DNA of 64,000 nt from the NCBI GenBank assembly GCA_031550525.1, contig JAVBON010000003.1, forward strand, positions 118,601 through 182,600, in the 5' to 3' direction. A program made the translations under genes and the position numbers. This stretch comes from WRHT01 sp031550525 (lineage in GTDB: Bacteria > Desulfobacterota > Desulfovibrionia > Desulfovibrionales > Desulfovibrionaceae). The notes under the pieces were generated by a model. It was not told the DNA's origin. It did no database searches and saw only the letters and a program-made list of their open reading frames with translations. Each line of letters opens with the position of its first letter. Position 1 is the first letter of the stretch. This document shows positions 8,252 to 17,667 of this stretch, piece after piece.

Positions 8252-9106
8252 ATGGGCAATAAAACAAGTGCCGTATCCCTAGGCTCCTGCATTGCCGATT
8301 TAACTTGTGACAAGCTGCAATCACAGTTTGGGGTAAACAAGCTGTATGCGATGTACCAATGGCGAACGGACCAATTTTTAGATACTGTCGTAAACAAAAC
8401 GTCAGAGTTTATACCTGCGCAAATTTTGCAGAAGCTATTGGCAGATTACTTGGACCCGGTTAAAGGAGCCGATATTTTGTTGTGTCAGGAAAAAGCCGCC
8501 ATTGACGCATTGCTTTCAAATCTTGCCCAAGCAAAGATTATCTTATTGGACAATCTTATGGATCTGAATATCATCCTTTATAGTGGCGTAGATGGATGCG
8601 CTCCTGATACAAAAGTTCAAATCAGGCATAGATATAAAGATAGCGCCCAACTTCCGTTCACGCTGCACTGCCAGCCGTTATTGGAAGAAACCGTCACGAA
8701 TAATCTGAAAATTATCGAATTCATAAAAACCGTCAACTCCGGTATTTCGCTTTGGTATCTTAATTATCCTTTCTCTCCGCATCGTGATGGGCATCAGGAA
8801 AAATCGGAGCGGATACAAGCCTTGGCCAAGGCTATGTGGAACGCATCGCCTTTACTTAAGGTTGTTCCATGCTTGGATGTGCCGGTGGGTTTACAAAAAG
8901 ACCGCTGGCACTTTGCCGATATTTATTACGAAACGCTCGCCCTGTTTATTATGAAGGTGGAAAAGGGACTGCTTGATACTGGGGCACTTTCGCCGATTAT
9001 GCCATTCGAAGAATTTCGGCGATATGTATTGACCAGCATCCCATTGTTTAAGCGTATTCGCGCCACTTTTTCGCGTATGTTTAATAATCATTTCTGTGGA
9101 CATTGA
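8252..9106 (+). CDS. SGNH-hydrolase-like protein of unknown function
   Basis: I do not recognise a close family. The 284-residue protein has SLGSC near the N-terminus (S12) and DRWHFADIYYE near residue 217, which places D217 and H220 as in the serine and D-x-x-H blocks of SGNH hydrolases. Such proteins in glycan loci often add or remove acetyl groups, but that role is inference. There is no signal peptide, so it would be cytoplasmic. It starts two bases after the GT4 stop, implying translational coupling. Confidence 0.55.
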   Translation: MGNKTSAVSLGSCIADLTCDKLQSQFGVNKLYAMYQWRTDQFLDTVVNKTSEFIPAQILQKLLADYLDPVKGADILLCQEKAAIDALLSNLAQAKIILLDNLMDLNIILYSGVDGCAPDTKVQIRHRYKDSAQLPFTLHCQPLLEETVTNNLKIIEFIKTVNSGISLWYLNYPFSPHRDGHQEKSERIQALAKAMWNASPLLKVVPCLDVPVGLQKDRWHFADIYYETLALFIMKVEKGLLDTGALSPIMPFEEFRRYVLTSIPLFKRIRATFSRMFNNHFCGH

Positions 9107-9216
9107 GATACATACACCGGCTTTTCTGTGTAATGCGGTCCGCGCAATGGCAGCGGAGCCACCGCTGTAGTTTTTGCGGAAAGAGTGTGTGGACTGGCAA
9201 ATGAAGAGATAAATTG

Positions 9217-10269
9217 ATGAATAAACAACTTCCTCGTATATTGATTTATGACGGCCCCAGTATGAATACTGGAAGTACAAGGATTTTCGCGTATGGCCTT
9301 TACCAGGATTTAGCGCGGCTTGGGCTTAATATTGACTATGGAATAAGAGAGATATCAAGTTATGATGTTGTTGTTTACGGTAAAAACCACAAAGACGCAT
9401 TAACTAAGGACAACACATCAAAAATAAAGGGATTGATACAGCCTACAGACTTTAACGGCCACCTCTTGGACGAGTCGCTCCAGGCTGATTTTTGGGTGGT
9501 TGGGTCATACGAAGAGCATGACTACTACCTTCAATACAAAATGGATACAGTTGTTCTGCCTCTTATTGAACGATACAAAGTTGAAAGAAAACAGCACGAA
9601 GAAAAAAAGACTATTATTATCGGATACCACGGAAACAAGCAGCATCTGGAAGGATTTTCTCCCGCTCTTTGCGCGGCTCTTAAAAAAATTTCCCGCAAGT
9701 ATGATATTCGTTTACGCGCGGTGTATGATATTGCGACCTTGGGAATGTGGAAAAAGAACCGCCCTCGCATTGCCATAGAAGATACGCAGTGGTCTCTTGA
9801 GACCTTACCTGCACAGGTATTATCAATGGATATAGGAATAGTTCCTTTACTTACGCACATTCCAAAGCATTTTTCCATACCGTTAAGAAAAGCGATGAGG
9901 CTCCTGCGGCCCGAGGCTGGCGCCTATGCGCAGGATTATCTGCTGCAATTCAAGAATAATACAAACCCCGGAAGGTGCTTTGTTTTTCAGCAGTTCGGCA
10001 TACCGGTGGTGGCCGAACTGTCTCCGTCTGCCTGTGCCGCGATACCGAACGAGCAATACGGCTATATTGCGCACAGTCAGGCCGGTTGGGTCAGAGCGCT
10101 TGACCTTCTTTGCTCAAGCGCCGTGTTACGAAACGCGATAGCCGACAATGCGCATGCTTTTTTTTCAACGGTTTGGGATACCAAATATCATATCCCTAAA
10201 ATCGTATCGATGATTGAAAAGCTGTGGGAACAGTACAATGTGAGCAACTGTGGTGAGAAAACCAAATAA
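9217..10269 (+). CDS. Putative GT-B glycosyltransferase, paralogue of the gene at 12416
   Basis: The 350-residue protein has a GT-B-like layout: an N-terminal half beginning RILIYDGPSMNTGSTRIF, and a C-terminal half with AVYDIATLGMWKKNRP, IEDTQWSLETLPAQVLSMDIG and NPGRCFVFQQFGIPVVAEL. The WSLET...DIGIVPL pattern is common in family-4-like transferases. It shares all these blocks, and the distance from the start to the first block, with the protein at 12416. I chose the ATG at 9217 over the TTG directly before it. Donor and acceptor are unknown. Confidence 0.65.
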   Translation: MNKQLPRILIYDGPSMNTGSTRIFAYGLYQDLARLGLNIDYGIREISSYDVVVYGKNHKDALTKDNTSKIKGLIQPTDFNGHLLDESLQADFWVVGSYEEHDYYLQYKMDTVVLPLIERYKVERKQHEEKKTIIIGYHGNKQHLEGFSPALCAALKKISRKYDIRLRAVYDIATLGMWKKNRPRIAIEDTQWSLETLPAQVLSMDIGIVPLLTHIPKHFSIPLRKAMRLLRPEAGAYAQDYLLQFKNNTNPGRCFVFQQFGIPVVAELSPSACAAIPNEQYGYIAHSQAGWVRALDLLCSSAVLRNAIADNAHAFFSTVWDTKYHIPKIVSMIEKLWEQYNVSNCGEKTK

Positions 10270-10369
10270 ACATACCTCATTAGGTAATGATAGAATGAAT
10301 GGAGATTTTAACCCGGCTGCGGGCGTGGTTATGTATGCGCTACAATTGCCGCGCTAAGGAGACGAGGTT

Positions 10370-11179
10370 ATGAGAGACTATGATGAAAAATTTTATAAAA
10401 GACGTTTTAATGACCCTATCTCCGCGTATCGGGACGTATTCCTAGAGATTCTGGCAATGTTTCCGCATATTGGCTCCGCCGTTGATATTGGCTGCGGAGC
10501 AGGGGGGTGGCTGGCCGCTCTGGACCAACTGGGAATCAAGAACTTTTTGGGTGTTGACGGGCCGTGGGTTCCAAAAGGGCTTTCGCATATTCCTCCAGAA
10601 AAGTTTATGATACATGACCTTGCCGAATCATTTCCAGTGGTAGGGCGCTATGATTTGGCGATATCATTGGAGGTCGCGGAACACTTTATGCCCGAGCGTG
10701 CAGAGGCGTTTGTTGCGTATCTCACGGAACGGGCCGACATTGTGCTTTTTGCCGCCGCTATTCCCAAACAGGGCGGCACGCGTCATTACAATGAGCAATT
10801 TCCGTCGTTTTGGGCGAAGCTTTTTGAGCAAAACGGTTTTATGCTGCTTGATATTATGCGCCGAAAGTTTTGGGCGCATGACACCCTGCCGGTATGGTAC
10901 AAGCAAAACTTGCTTGTAGCGGTTAAAAAAGGTGCGCAGCTCCCGCAAGGCGTTACCGGAAAGGAGACGCCTTGGGATATCGTACATCCGGAAATGTATC
11001 AGTTAAAGCTGACGCTATATGAAAAGGGCTGTTATGACGCTTACGCCAAAGTGGCACGGTTGGAAGATGACTTAAGAAAGTGTCGGGAGCAAAGCGTAGA
11101 AGCGATTCCTGGTCGGAACCTGCTTCTTCTGTTGGTAAAAAAAATTGGCACCCGCCTGAAGCGATTTTTTGCCGCTTGA
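10370..11179 (+). CDS. Class I SAM-dependent methyltransferase
   Basis: The 269-residue protein has the SAM-binding loop AVDIGCGAGGWLAAL (about residues 37-51), GVDGP at the end of the second strand, and YDLAISLEVAEHF as motif IV. The C-terminal 60 residues are charged and end in a basic hydrophobic tail (LLLLLVKKIGTRLKRFF), which could touch the membrane. AAGGAGACGAGGTT precedes the ATG. Because the exporter ATPase next door carries a glycan-recognition domain, this enzyme is a candidate for methylating the exported chain, possibly its end. Confidence 0.78.
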   Translation: MRDYDEKFYKRRFNDPISAYRDVFLEILAMFPHIGSAVDIGCGAGGWLAALDQLGIKNFLGVDGPWVPKGLSHIPPEKFMIHDLAESFPVVGRYDLAISLEVAEHFMPERAEAFVAYLTERADIVLFAAAIPKQGGTRHYNEQFPSFWAKLFEQNGFMLLDIMRRKFWAHDTLPVWYKQNLLVAVKKGAQLPQGVTGKETPWDIVHPEMYQLKLTLYEKGCYDAYAKVARLEDDLRKCREQSVEAIPGRNLLLLLVKKIGTRLKRFFAA

Positions 11180-11208
11180 TTTTTTAATTTCCAACAGAGA
11201 GTTACGGT

Positions 11209-12396
11209 ATGACGAACAACATTGCAATCAAAGCGCAAGGCATATGGAAGCGATACGGTCTGCCGCCGTTTCGACCTTGGGCGAGAAAAACGCTTGCAGC
11301 CGAAAATTGCGCGCTTCGTGACATCAACCTTGAGCTGAAAAGGGGCGATGCTCTAGGTATACTCGGCAAAAACGGGGCAGGTAAGTCTACCCTGCTGAAA
11401 TTGCTGGCCGGGGTCACCTTGCCCGATAAAGGGCAACTGCAGGTGAACGGTTCTGTCTTCTCCATGATCGAACTTAACGCGGGCATAAGCATGGAACTGA
11501 CCGGACGTGAGAATATAGGCCTTTTGGGTACTATTATGGGTTTTTCCGCTACCCAACTCAAGGCCCTTACCCCACAAGTGATTGAGTTCAGCGAACTGGG
11601 CGATTGGATAGATTGCCCGGTGTGGCAGTATTCCAGCGGCATGCAAGCAAGGCTGGCCTTTGGATTGGCCGTGCATACTGATGCGGACATTCTTTTGGTG
11701 GATGAAATTTTGGCCGTGGGCGACATACAGTTTCAAAAGAAGAGTTTCAAGAAGATGCAGTCTTTAATGGCCAGTGGCATTACAATGGTGCTTGTCACAC
11801 ATAGTCCTTATCAGGTGGAAAGATTGTGTAACAAGGCTATTATCATGGAGCGCGGCGAAATAGTGTCTCGCGGAGAATCCGCCTGGATATCCAAAGAATA
11901 CATTGGCATGACTGCTTACAAAAGCGCTGGCTTTGAAAACGGCAGCGGCCGCAATTTGCTCCACACCGGAACCGGCGACATAATATTCACCGCATGCCAT
12001 TTTGAGGACAACGACGGCAAGCGGATTGAAGGTGCTCTTGCAACCGGGGAGGACGTGACGCTGGTACTTGAATATGAGGCAAGAGAACGCGTGGAGGCGC
12101 CGGAGATAATTTGCAGAATTACCGATGAATATCAACGAATTATCGCAACACTTGCCCCCAATAGGGAAGACTATAAAAAGCTAGTTATTGTGGAAGGCAA
12201 AGGTGTTATCCGCTGCTTTTTGCCGGAATTCACCCTTATTGGCTCCCAGATGAGCATTTCCATTAAATGCTCGGCAGGTATACTTATAGACAGTGTGGAT
12301 GATATACTCACCTTCACGTCCCAGCATGGTCCGAAAATTGCCGATAGAAGCTCAGTCAGCGGCGTGACTTATGTTCCTTCATATTGGCGCTACTAG
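11209..12396 (+). CDS. wzt: O-antigen ABC exporter ATPase with C-terminal recognition domain (Wzt type)
   Basis: The 395-residue protein has an ABC ATPase in residues 1-240: Walker A GKNGAGKS at 53-60, signature YSSGMQ at 141-146, Walker B ILLVDE at 161-166, and the switch THS near 197. Residues about 250-395 form the extra domain that in Wzt proteins binds the modified non-reducing end of the polymer before export. This implies chain-end modification, matching the methyltransferase genes nearby. It pairs with the permease at 6106 although four genes lie between them. Confidence 0.9.
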   Translation: MTNNIAIKAQGIWKRYGLPPFRPWARKTLAAENCALRDINLELKRGDALGILGKNGAGKSTLLKLLAGVTLPDKGQLQVNGSVFSMIELNAGISMELTGRENIGLLGTIMGFSATQLKALTPQVIEFSELGDWIDCPVWQYSSGMQARLAFGLAVHTDADILLVDEILAVGDIQFQKKSFKKMQSLMASGITMVLVTHSPYQVERLCNKAIIMERGEIVSRGESAWISKEYIGMTAYKSAGFENGSGRNLLHTGTGDIIFTACHFEDNDGKRIEGALATGEDVTLVLEYEARERVEAPEIICRITDEYQRIIATLAPNREDYKKLVIVEGKGVIRCFLPEFTLIGSQMSISIKCSAGILIDSVDDILTFTSQHGPKIADRSSVSGVTYVPSYWRY

Positions 12397-12415
12397 TAGG
12401 TACACAAGGCGTGAT

Positions 12416-13435
12416 ATGTGCAATGCGCGATTAAAACTTTTTTTTTACAACAAACCCGACATGAAGATCGGCTCTGCCAGAATTTACGGCGAGCATTACC
12501 CTGCTGTGCTTAAATCTTTGGGCACGCATGATATTATAGTGTCTTCTTCCCTCCCTAAGGTTGAGGAATATGACATATTAGTCTTCGGCAAGCGTATGTA
12601 CGATGCGGAGGCCGTAAGACAATGCCGAAGTGTAGGGAAGGTTTGCGGCAGTATTCAGAACGGTAAAGTGCCAGATGTAGATTTTTATGTTGCCGGAGCT
12701 CAAGACGAAATCGATGATCTGGCTGGAGATGTTCCTGTAGTGTTTTTGCCGTTGGTGGAAAATATATACAGCAAAAGAAAGCTGCACAATAATTCAGATA
12801 CGCTGACCCTTGCCGTACATGGCGCATTTTCGCACCTTCCTTTATTCGCGCCCAACGTGAATATTGCCCTTAAATCCGTAGCTGCCAAGTTGCCTGTAAA
12901 ACTATTAGCGGTATACGATATTTCCTCATACGGGCAATGGAAGGTTGGACGCCCCGATATTCAGGTGGAAGATATTCAGTGGGATCTCGCCACGGTGGAG
13001 GAAACGCTTTTGCGTGCCGATATAGGCATCGTGCCTAACGTCTTTTCCGTACAGGGTAGGTTGCGCTCCTTTATACTTCGTGCGCTTGATACATTCACCT
13101 TATACAAGGATTCGGCCGCAAACCGTCTGTATAGAAGCAAACGCCCCTCCAACCCAGGTAGAGCTTTTGTTTTTCACCAATTAGGCATCCCCGTTGTCTC
13201 AGGCATGGCTCAGGCCTCCTGTTCCACTATTCCGTCAGAAGATTATGGTTTTCTTGCTGACTCTGCTAAGGGTTGGGAGCGGGCAATTCTAATGCTGGCG
13301 GAATCGGTGGAACTGAGAAACAAAATAGCCTCTAACTCTCTTCGCCTAATAAACACCCTCTATTCGCCTGTTGATTGGGCTCAAAAATTTCTGGATGTTG
13401 TAACCGGCATCTATGTTAATAAAAGAACTATATGA
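12416..13435 (+). CDS. Putative GT-B glycosyltransferase, paralogue of the gene at 9217
   Basis: The 339-residue protein aligns along its length with the protein at 9217: LKLFFYNKPDMKIGSARIY, LAVYDISSYGQWKVGRPDI, VEDIQWDLATVEETLL, ADIGIVP and NPGRAFVFHQLGIPVVSG. An earlier in-frame ATG at 12371 overlaps wzt, but AAGG lies upstream of the ATG at 12416, and starting there makes the N-terminus line up exactly with the paralogue. It is the last gene of the rightward half. Donor and acceptor are unknown. Confidence 0.65.
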   Translation: MCNARLKLFFYNKPDMKIGSARIYGEHYPAVLKSLGTHDIIVSSSLPKVEEYDILVFGKRMYDAEAVRQCRSVGKVCGSIQNGKVPDVDFYVAGAQDEIDDLAGDVPVVFLPLVENIYSKRKLHNNSDTLTLAVHGAFSHLPLFAPNVNIALKSVAAKLPVKLLAVYDISSYGQWKVGRPDIQVEDIQWDLATVEETLLRADIGIVPNVFSVQGRLRSFILRALDTFTLYKDSAANRLYRSKRPSNPGRAFVFHQLGIPVVSGMAQASCSTIPSEDYGFLADSAKGWERAILMLAESVELRNKIASNSLRLINTLYSPVDWAQKFLDVVTGIYVNKRTI

Positions 13436-13464
13436 TTAAAGTTGATATCAGGCCATGTGCGAGT

Positions 13465-13515
13465 GGAAGAGCTTGCTTCAGCCTAATTTAGTGGTGGTTC
13501 CGAAGCTCTTTTTCC
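13465..13515 (+). terminator. Probable terminator of the rightward glycan operon
   Basis: GGAAGAGCTT pairs with AAGCTCTTTTTCC across a loop of about 28 bases, ending in a T-run 30 bases after the last rightward gene. Confidence 0.45.
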
Positions 13516-13999
13516 CTTAGTGTATTGGGCGACGTTTTTTTACAGCTTATTGTGGGAAAAGCTTGATAAGGTGGGATTATTACCTCCTTGTGGTAAACAG
13601 ACAAAATTCACTGGAAAAGTACACGCTGGAAGGGTAGAATTACTTATGTTTTGAGCCTGGTATTGTGAAGGATTGTAGGCAGAATTTTTGCGCATGCACA
13701 CAGATAAGTCCTTGCGTAAAAGCCTTGCGGCGAATGCCTTCGCGCATGCGCAGGAGCATTGCACTTATAAGACATTTCAACAGGATATACCCAGAGTGCT
13801 CTCTGAAGTTTATGAGGCTGAACAGGCCTAACATGATGAGGGAAAATATAAGTAGGAACAAGGATTGCTACCGGCAAGAGCGTATAGCGGGGCTGCTGGT
13901 GAATAGCCGTAAAATCTTAATATACCCTCCGAATAATGTAATAGGCAGGGCAGGTTGTAAGAGGAGGCAAGGCTTCTGAAAAAATAAAGTCAGAGATTT
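13516..13999. other. Gene-free stretch where the two halves of the glycan locus converge
   Basis: Only short overlapping frames on both strands are present, none with a good ribosome site or recognisable motif. I see no transposase, inverted repeat or RNA gene. It may be a decayed gene. Confidence 0.5.
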
Positions 14000-15007
14000 T
14001 TAAAAGTTGTGCCATTGTCTCCTTAAGGCTGAGGCCAGTTTATATAATATGGGTATCCGCAACAGCATGTTTTTTATTATGGTTTTAAATCGTTGCCTAA
14101 GATGTACTTCTTTTTTCAATTCATCTGCAAAATTATAAAAATGTTTTTTTATATCTGAATCTATGCATTCTACATCAAGACGGGCCATGAACGTATTTAG
14201 TGTATAAGACCCACCCCAACGCAAGTGGTTTTCCACGGCCTGCAAAACCTGCAGAAGTTCTTCACCCTGTAGTCCTTTTTTTTGTGCAAAGCGCAGCATG
14301 TGGCCTATAATTATTAGTCGGTCATTGTTATTACGTAGTTGAATCGAAGGCTTGGAGCAAATGGAGTTTTCGTTATCCATGCAGTAATAATAGGAGGCCC
14401 CGGGGCAGAAGACTATTTTGCGTGCGGCATACGTGGCATGCAGTGTGAAGAGCATATCTTCGGCAAAACCGAAGTAGCCATCTTCCATAAGATAGCGGAT
14501 GCCGTTGTCTTCCAAAAGACTTCTCCGGTAAATTTTCGCACATGGGCCTGGGTAATAGGTTTCCTTTAAGAGGGCCAATTTATCTGCGTGCTGGGTAAGT
14601 TCTTTCACCTGATAGTCAGTCATTTCAACAATCATTTCTTTACGCAGGCGCAGGATGTTGCAAAAGACGATATCCGCAACGGCCGCGAGGGTAGTTTCGT
14701 GTAAAGCCCGCACATAGCCTGGGCTGACGTAATCATCGGCATCAATAAACATGATATAAGCGCCTTTAGCCATATCCATACCCCGGTTTCTGGCGGCCAC
14801 GGCTCCTCTGTTTTCTTGTGCGCAGCAGACTATGCGGGAGTCTTTAGCCGCGTACTGCATGCATATATCGGCGCTTGCGTCAGTGCTGCCGTCGTTAATA
14901 AGAAGAACCTCCATGCCCTCAATCCCGCTTGCCAAGACAGAATCAAGACAACGCGGCAAAAATGGTTCCGCATTATATACCGGTATGATTACGGAAATAT
15001 CTTTCAT
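14000..15007 (-). CDS. Glycosyltransferase family 2
   Basis: The 335-residue protein begins with the GT-A signature ISVIIPVYNAEPFLPRCLDS, followed by LLINDGSTDASADI and the metal-binding MFIDADDYV (D-A-D-D) near residue 90. GYFGFAEDMLFTLHATYA near 178 is the usual acceptor-side ED motif. The last 80 residues are basic and helical. Donor and acceptor are unknown. It is the last gene of the long leftward half of the locus, 24 bases after the 553-residue GT2 gene. Confidence 0.87.
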   Translation of the reverse strand: MKDISVIIPVYNAEPFLPRCLDSVLASGIEGMEVLLINDGSTDASADICMQYAAKDSRIVCCAQENRGAVAARNRGMDMAKGAYIMFIDADDYVSPGYVRALHETTLAAVADIVFCNILRLRKEMIVEMTDYQVKELTQHADKLALLKETYYPGPCAKIYRRSLLEDNGIRYLMEDGYFGFAEDMLFTLHATYAARKIVFCPGASYYYCMDNENSICSKPSIQLRNNNDRLIIIGHMLRFAQKKGLQGEELLQVLQAVENHLRWGGSYTLNTFMARLDVECIDSDIKKHFYNFADELKKEVHLRQRFKTIIKNMLLRIPILYKLASALRRQWHNF

Positions 15008-15031
15008 AAATTAATCACGAGGTAATTGGCG

Positions 15032-16693
15032 CTATCTTTTGCGCCCGGTGAATAATGGAAGGCCTAAAACGGCTACGCGTAAATATTTGTTAAACTGTTC
15101 CGCCTCCAGCCCTTTAAGTTTTAGTTTTAAAGCGCCCAGCATATCTACGGTTCCGGCTGGGGGCAGAGTTTTGTAAGTCAGGTTTTTTACTGTCGGCACA
15201 AGGGGGGATTTGCGTTTTCCCTCCAACCGCAGGTAATGTATGTCTTTGTAGGGGTAAAAACAATTCAATGTATAAAAAAGAGTTTTCAAATGGTATGGGT
15301 CAAGGCCTTTCAACGCAAAATCAATGAACAGCACGCTTGATGCAATGGCAAGTGACCCGCGGATCGAAGCTGCTTCTACGGCAACCATGGCCGGCGCTTC
15401 TTCCGGCACACCAAATGTGCAAATGCACTCACCCTTTGGGCTGCGTGGAGAGTTAATTATATTGTGAATAAAGCTCTCGCTAGGCGTTTTGGCAATAAGC
15501 TCTTCAAGATGTTCACTGAGAATTTGCGAATCCATATGGCAATGCAGAGAAAAGTTATTGACAGGGTAAATGCTCTCAAGGGTGCGGGCAATTTCATAAG
15601 CTGCCCCAAGGGCCAAAATGCTGCTGTATTGGCCAGGCTGATGCTTTGATTTTTCAAAAGAAAATAGGGTGATATTGCGAAATATTTGTACAAAGCTTGC
15701 CTGGGAGTTGCGGATAATACGAATAAATGCCTCAATGGAGGGGGGGGCGCTTTTCAGGTTTTTTCCAAAAACATATGCCCTTAGCTTACAGTATAAAAAC
15801 GGAGGCAGAAGCCCTTTGGCAAGTGACAAGTATTTATGCCACAGTCGCTCCGGAATAAGGGCGAACTTGTGGCGTATTTCGTTGAGGGCATATGTATGAA
15901 AAAAACATCGCAGGTGTTCTGGCAACAGCGTTGCCAGCCGCATTTCAATATGCGCCATGATGCCCAGTATATGGATGGCTTTAGCACCTTTATTCTCGGC
16001 TACATCGCTAATTATGGAACCTTTCCGGTTGATGCGGTAGCAAACCAGCCGTTCCATAACTGTCGTCATACGCTTTGCCGCAAAAATAGTTTGAAAGTAA
16101 AACGGGTTATCTTCATAAATTAGCCCCAGGGGGAAATCCGCACCAGTTTCCACAAGAAAGCTTCGTTTGCAAAGCTTGTTCCAGGCTACTACAAACGAAT
16201 CATATGAAAATATTTTCTCCGCTCCCACATCTCGCCAGTTAAAAGCACCTGAGAATTTTTTATGTTTAAAAAGAGGCAAGGCCGAAGAGTCATCAGTGAT
16301 AACGCTTTGCTGCCTTGTGTCGTCAAAATATTGCGCTTGGCAAAACACAATATCCGCATCATGTTCAACAGCTTTGTCATAAAGTTTTGCGTAGGCGTCC
16401 GGCATGAGGTAGTCGTCGGAGTCAAGAAAGGCCACGTAATCGCCTCGGGCAAGGCGCAAGCCCGTGTTCCGCGCTCCGGCAAGCCCGAGGTTTTTTTGGT
16501 GAACCACCCGTATTCTTGCATCACTGGATTCGTAAGTGTCACACATAACGGGGCAGCCATCAGGGCTACCGTCGTCAACAAGAATTATTTCAAGGTCGGT
16601 AAAAGATTGAGACAGCACGCTTTCAACGCACTGGTTAAGATAATCTTCAACTTTGTAGACAGGAATTATGACGGAAATTTTCGGTGTGGGCAT
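15032..16693 (-). CDS. Glycosyltransferase family 2 with a large unassigned C-terminal region
   Basis: Residues 1-220 of 553 are a GT2 domain: ISVIIPVYKVEDYLNQCV, ILVDDGSPDGCPVMCD, the metal-binding FLDSDDYL and GLIYEDNPFYFQTIF. The remaining 330 residues do not look like a second GT2 domain. From about residue 345 they contain SSILALGAAYEIARTLESIY and a segment resembling a small nucleotide-binding or enzyme fold that I cannot name. Its first base overlaps the last base of the GT32 gene, so the two are coupled. Confidence 0.82.
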   Translation of the reverse strand: MPTPKISVIIPVYKVEDYLNQCVESVLSQSFTDLEIILVDDGSPDGCPVMCDTYESSDARIRVVHQKNLGLAGARNTGLRLARGDYVAFLDSDDYLMPDAYAKLYDKAVEHDADIVFCQAQYFDDTRQQSVITDDSSALPLFKHKKFSGAFNWRDVGAEKIFSYDSFVVAWNKLCKRSFLVETGADFPLGLIYEDNPFYFQTIFAAKRMTTVMERLVCYRINRKGSIISDVAENKGAKAIHILGIMAHIEMRLATLLPEHLRCFFHTYALNEIRHKFALIPERLWHKYLSLAKGLLPPFLYCKLRAYVFGKNLKSAPPSIEAFIRIIRNSQASFVQIFRNITLFSFEKSKHQPGQYSSILALGAAYEIARTLESIYPVNNFSLHCHMDSQILSEHLEELIAKTPSESFIHNIINSPRSPKGECICTFGVPEEAPAMVAVEAASIRGSLAIASSVLFIDFALKGLDPYHLKTLFYTLNCFYPYKDIHYLRLEGKRKSPLVPTVKNLTYKTLPPAGTVDMLGALKLKLKGLEAEQFNKYLRVAVLGLPLFTGRKR

Positions 16694-17667
16694 TACTTGT
16701 GTACCCGGCTGTAGATATGAAAATAATTAAATAGAAAAAACATGATGCAGTCGTTTTTCCACATAAGCGTCAAAAGTGGCAGACGCCCGAATAATTTTAT
16801 AATTTTACAGTCGGCCTGTTTATAAGCCCTGAACAGGCATAGCTTATTAAATAGCATCACCTCAAGGCGTAATTCCGATTCGGTATGCCGCAACACGGTC
16901 TGCAGATCGTGTTTTTTGCTACGCCCATCTGTCGCAGGCAAATGTTTTGTTTTCAGCCAGTTGATTGTTTCCTGCTTGGTCCAGGATGCGTTCCACCAAT
17001 GAATTGTATGGGTATCTTCACTTACACAGCTATCATCATAAGTCTCATCATAACGGTAGGGGTAGAAAAATTTTTCTGGATACAGAGTTACTGCACCGAA
17101 TTTGACAATTTTTTGAAATTTACGGCTGTCGTAAAGAATGCAGGCATATTTTTGCGTGAGAAGGCGAGTGGTTATTTCAGGAATAGTATAGACCGGCGTC
17201 TCCCATATATCCTTCTGATAGAAGGCATACAGATCGTAGAGCAACGGATGACCAGGAATGCATCCGAAAATGGACATATTTATCAATGTTGGGGATTCAA
17301 ATGCGGTAAATAGTTCATGCTTGCGAAAGCGGTCAAAACTTTTGAGAGCGGTGATATCCGTGTCACAATATATTCCGCCATGGTCCAGAAGTGTTTTCAC
17401 ACGGATATAGTCGGAAACATAGGCCCACATTTTGCGCTCGTACACAGTTTTAAACCACGCGCACCTCTCCAGTTCGCCTTGAAAATCAAAATAGGACGAC
17501 GAGTTGTTAACCTCAACAACTTCATAGTCCGGCATGACTTTTCTCCAACTACCGATGCAGTCGGAAACTTTTTCCGGCAAGGGACCATCCCACACATAAA
17601 ATATTTTTGCGGGAATTTGCAGTATTTCCGAAGTTTGACAGCCTTGCATATTGTGACTATGCCCCAT
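16693..17667 (-). CDS. GT32-type glycosyltransferase (DXD sugar-binding)
   Basis: The 324-residue protein has the family layout of capsular and mannosyl transferases of GT32: IPAKIFYVWDGPLPEKV near residue 18, WAYVSDYIRVKTLLDHGGIY (about 81-100) and the catalytic D-T-D at 102-104. HTIHWWNASW near 230 is the usual late histidine-tryptophan motif. AGGGG lies about six bases before the ATG. The last 70 residues are an extra helical tail with a hydrophobic patch near the end. Donor and acceptor are unknown. Confidence 0.85.
   Translation of the reverse strand: MGHSHNMQGCQTSEILQIPAKIFYVWDGPLPEKVSDCIGSWRKVMPDYEVVEVNNSSSYFDFQGELERCAWFKTVYERKMWAYVSDYIRVKTLLDHGGIYCDTDITALKSFDRFRKHELFTAFESPTLINMSIFGCIPGHPLLYDLYAFYQKDIWETPVYTIPEITTRLLTQKYACILYDSRKFQKIVKFGAVTLYPEKFFYPYRYDETYDDSCVSEDTHTIHWWNASWTKQETINWLKTKHLPATDGRSKKHDLQTVLRHTESELRLEVMLFNKLCLFRAYKQADCKIIKLFGRLPLLTLMWKNDCIMFFLFNYFHIYSRVHK

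Noticed and set aside
13640..13877. Leftward frames near 13.6-13.9 kb considered as a transposase remnant
   Set aside because: There are no terminal inverted repeats, no DDE or other motif, and the two frames overlap without a clear winner.
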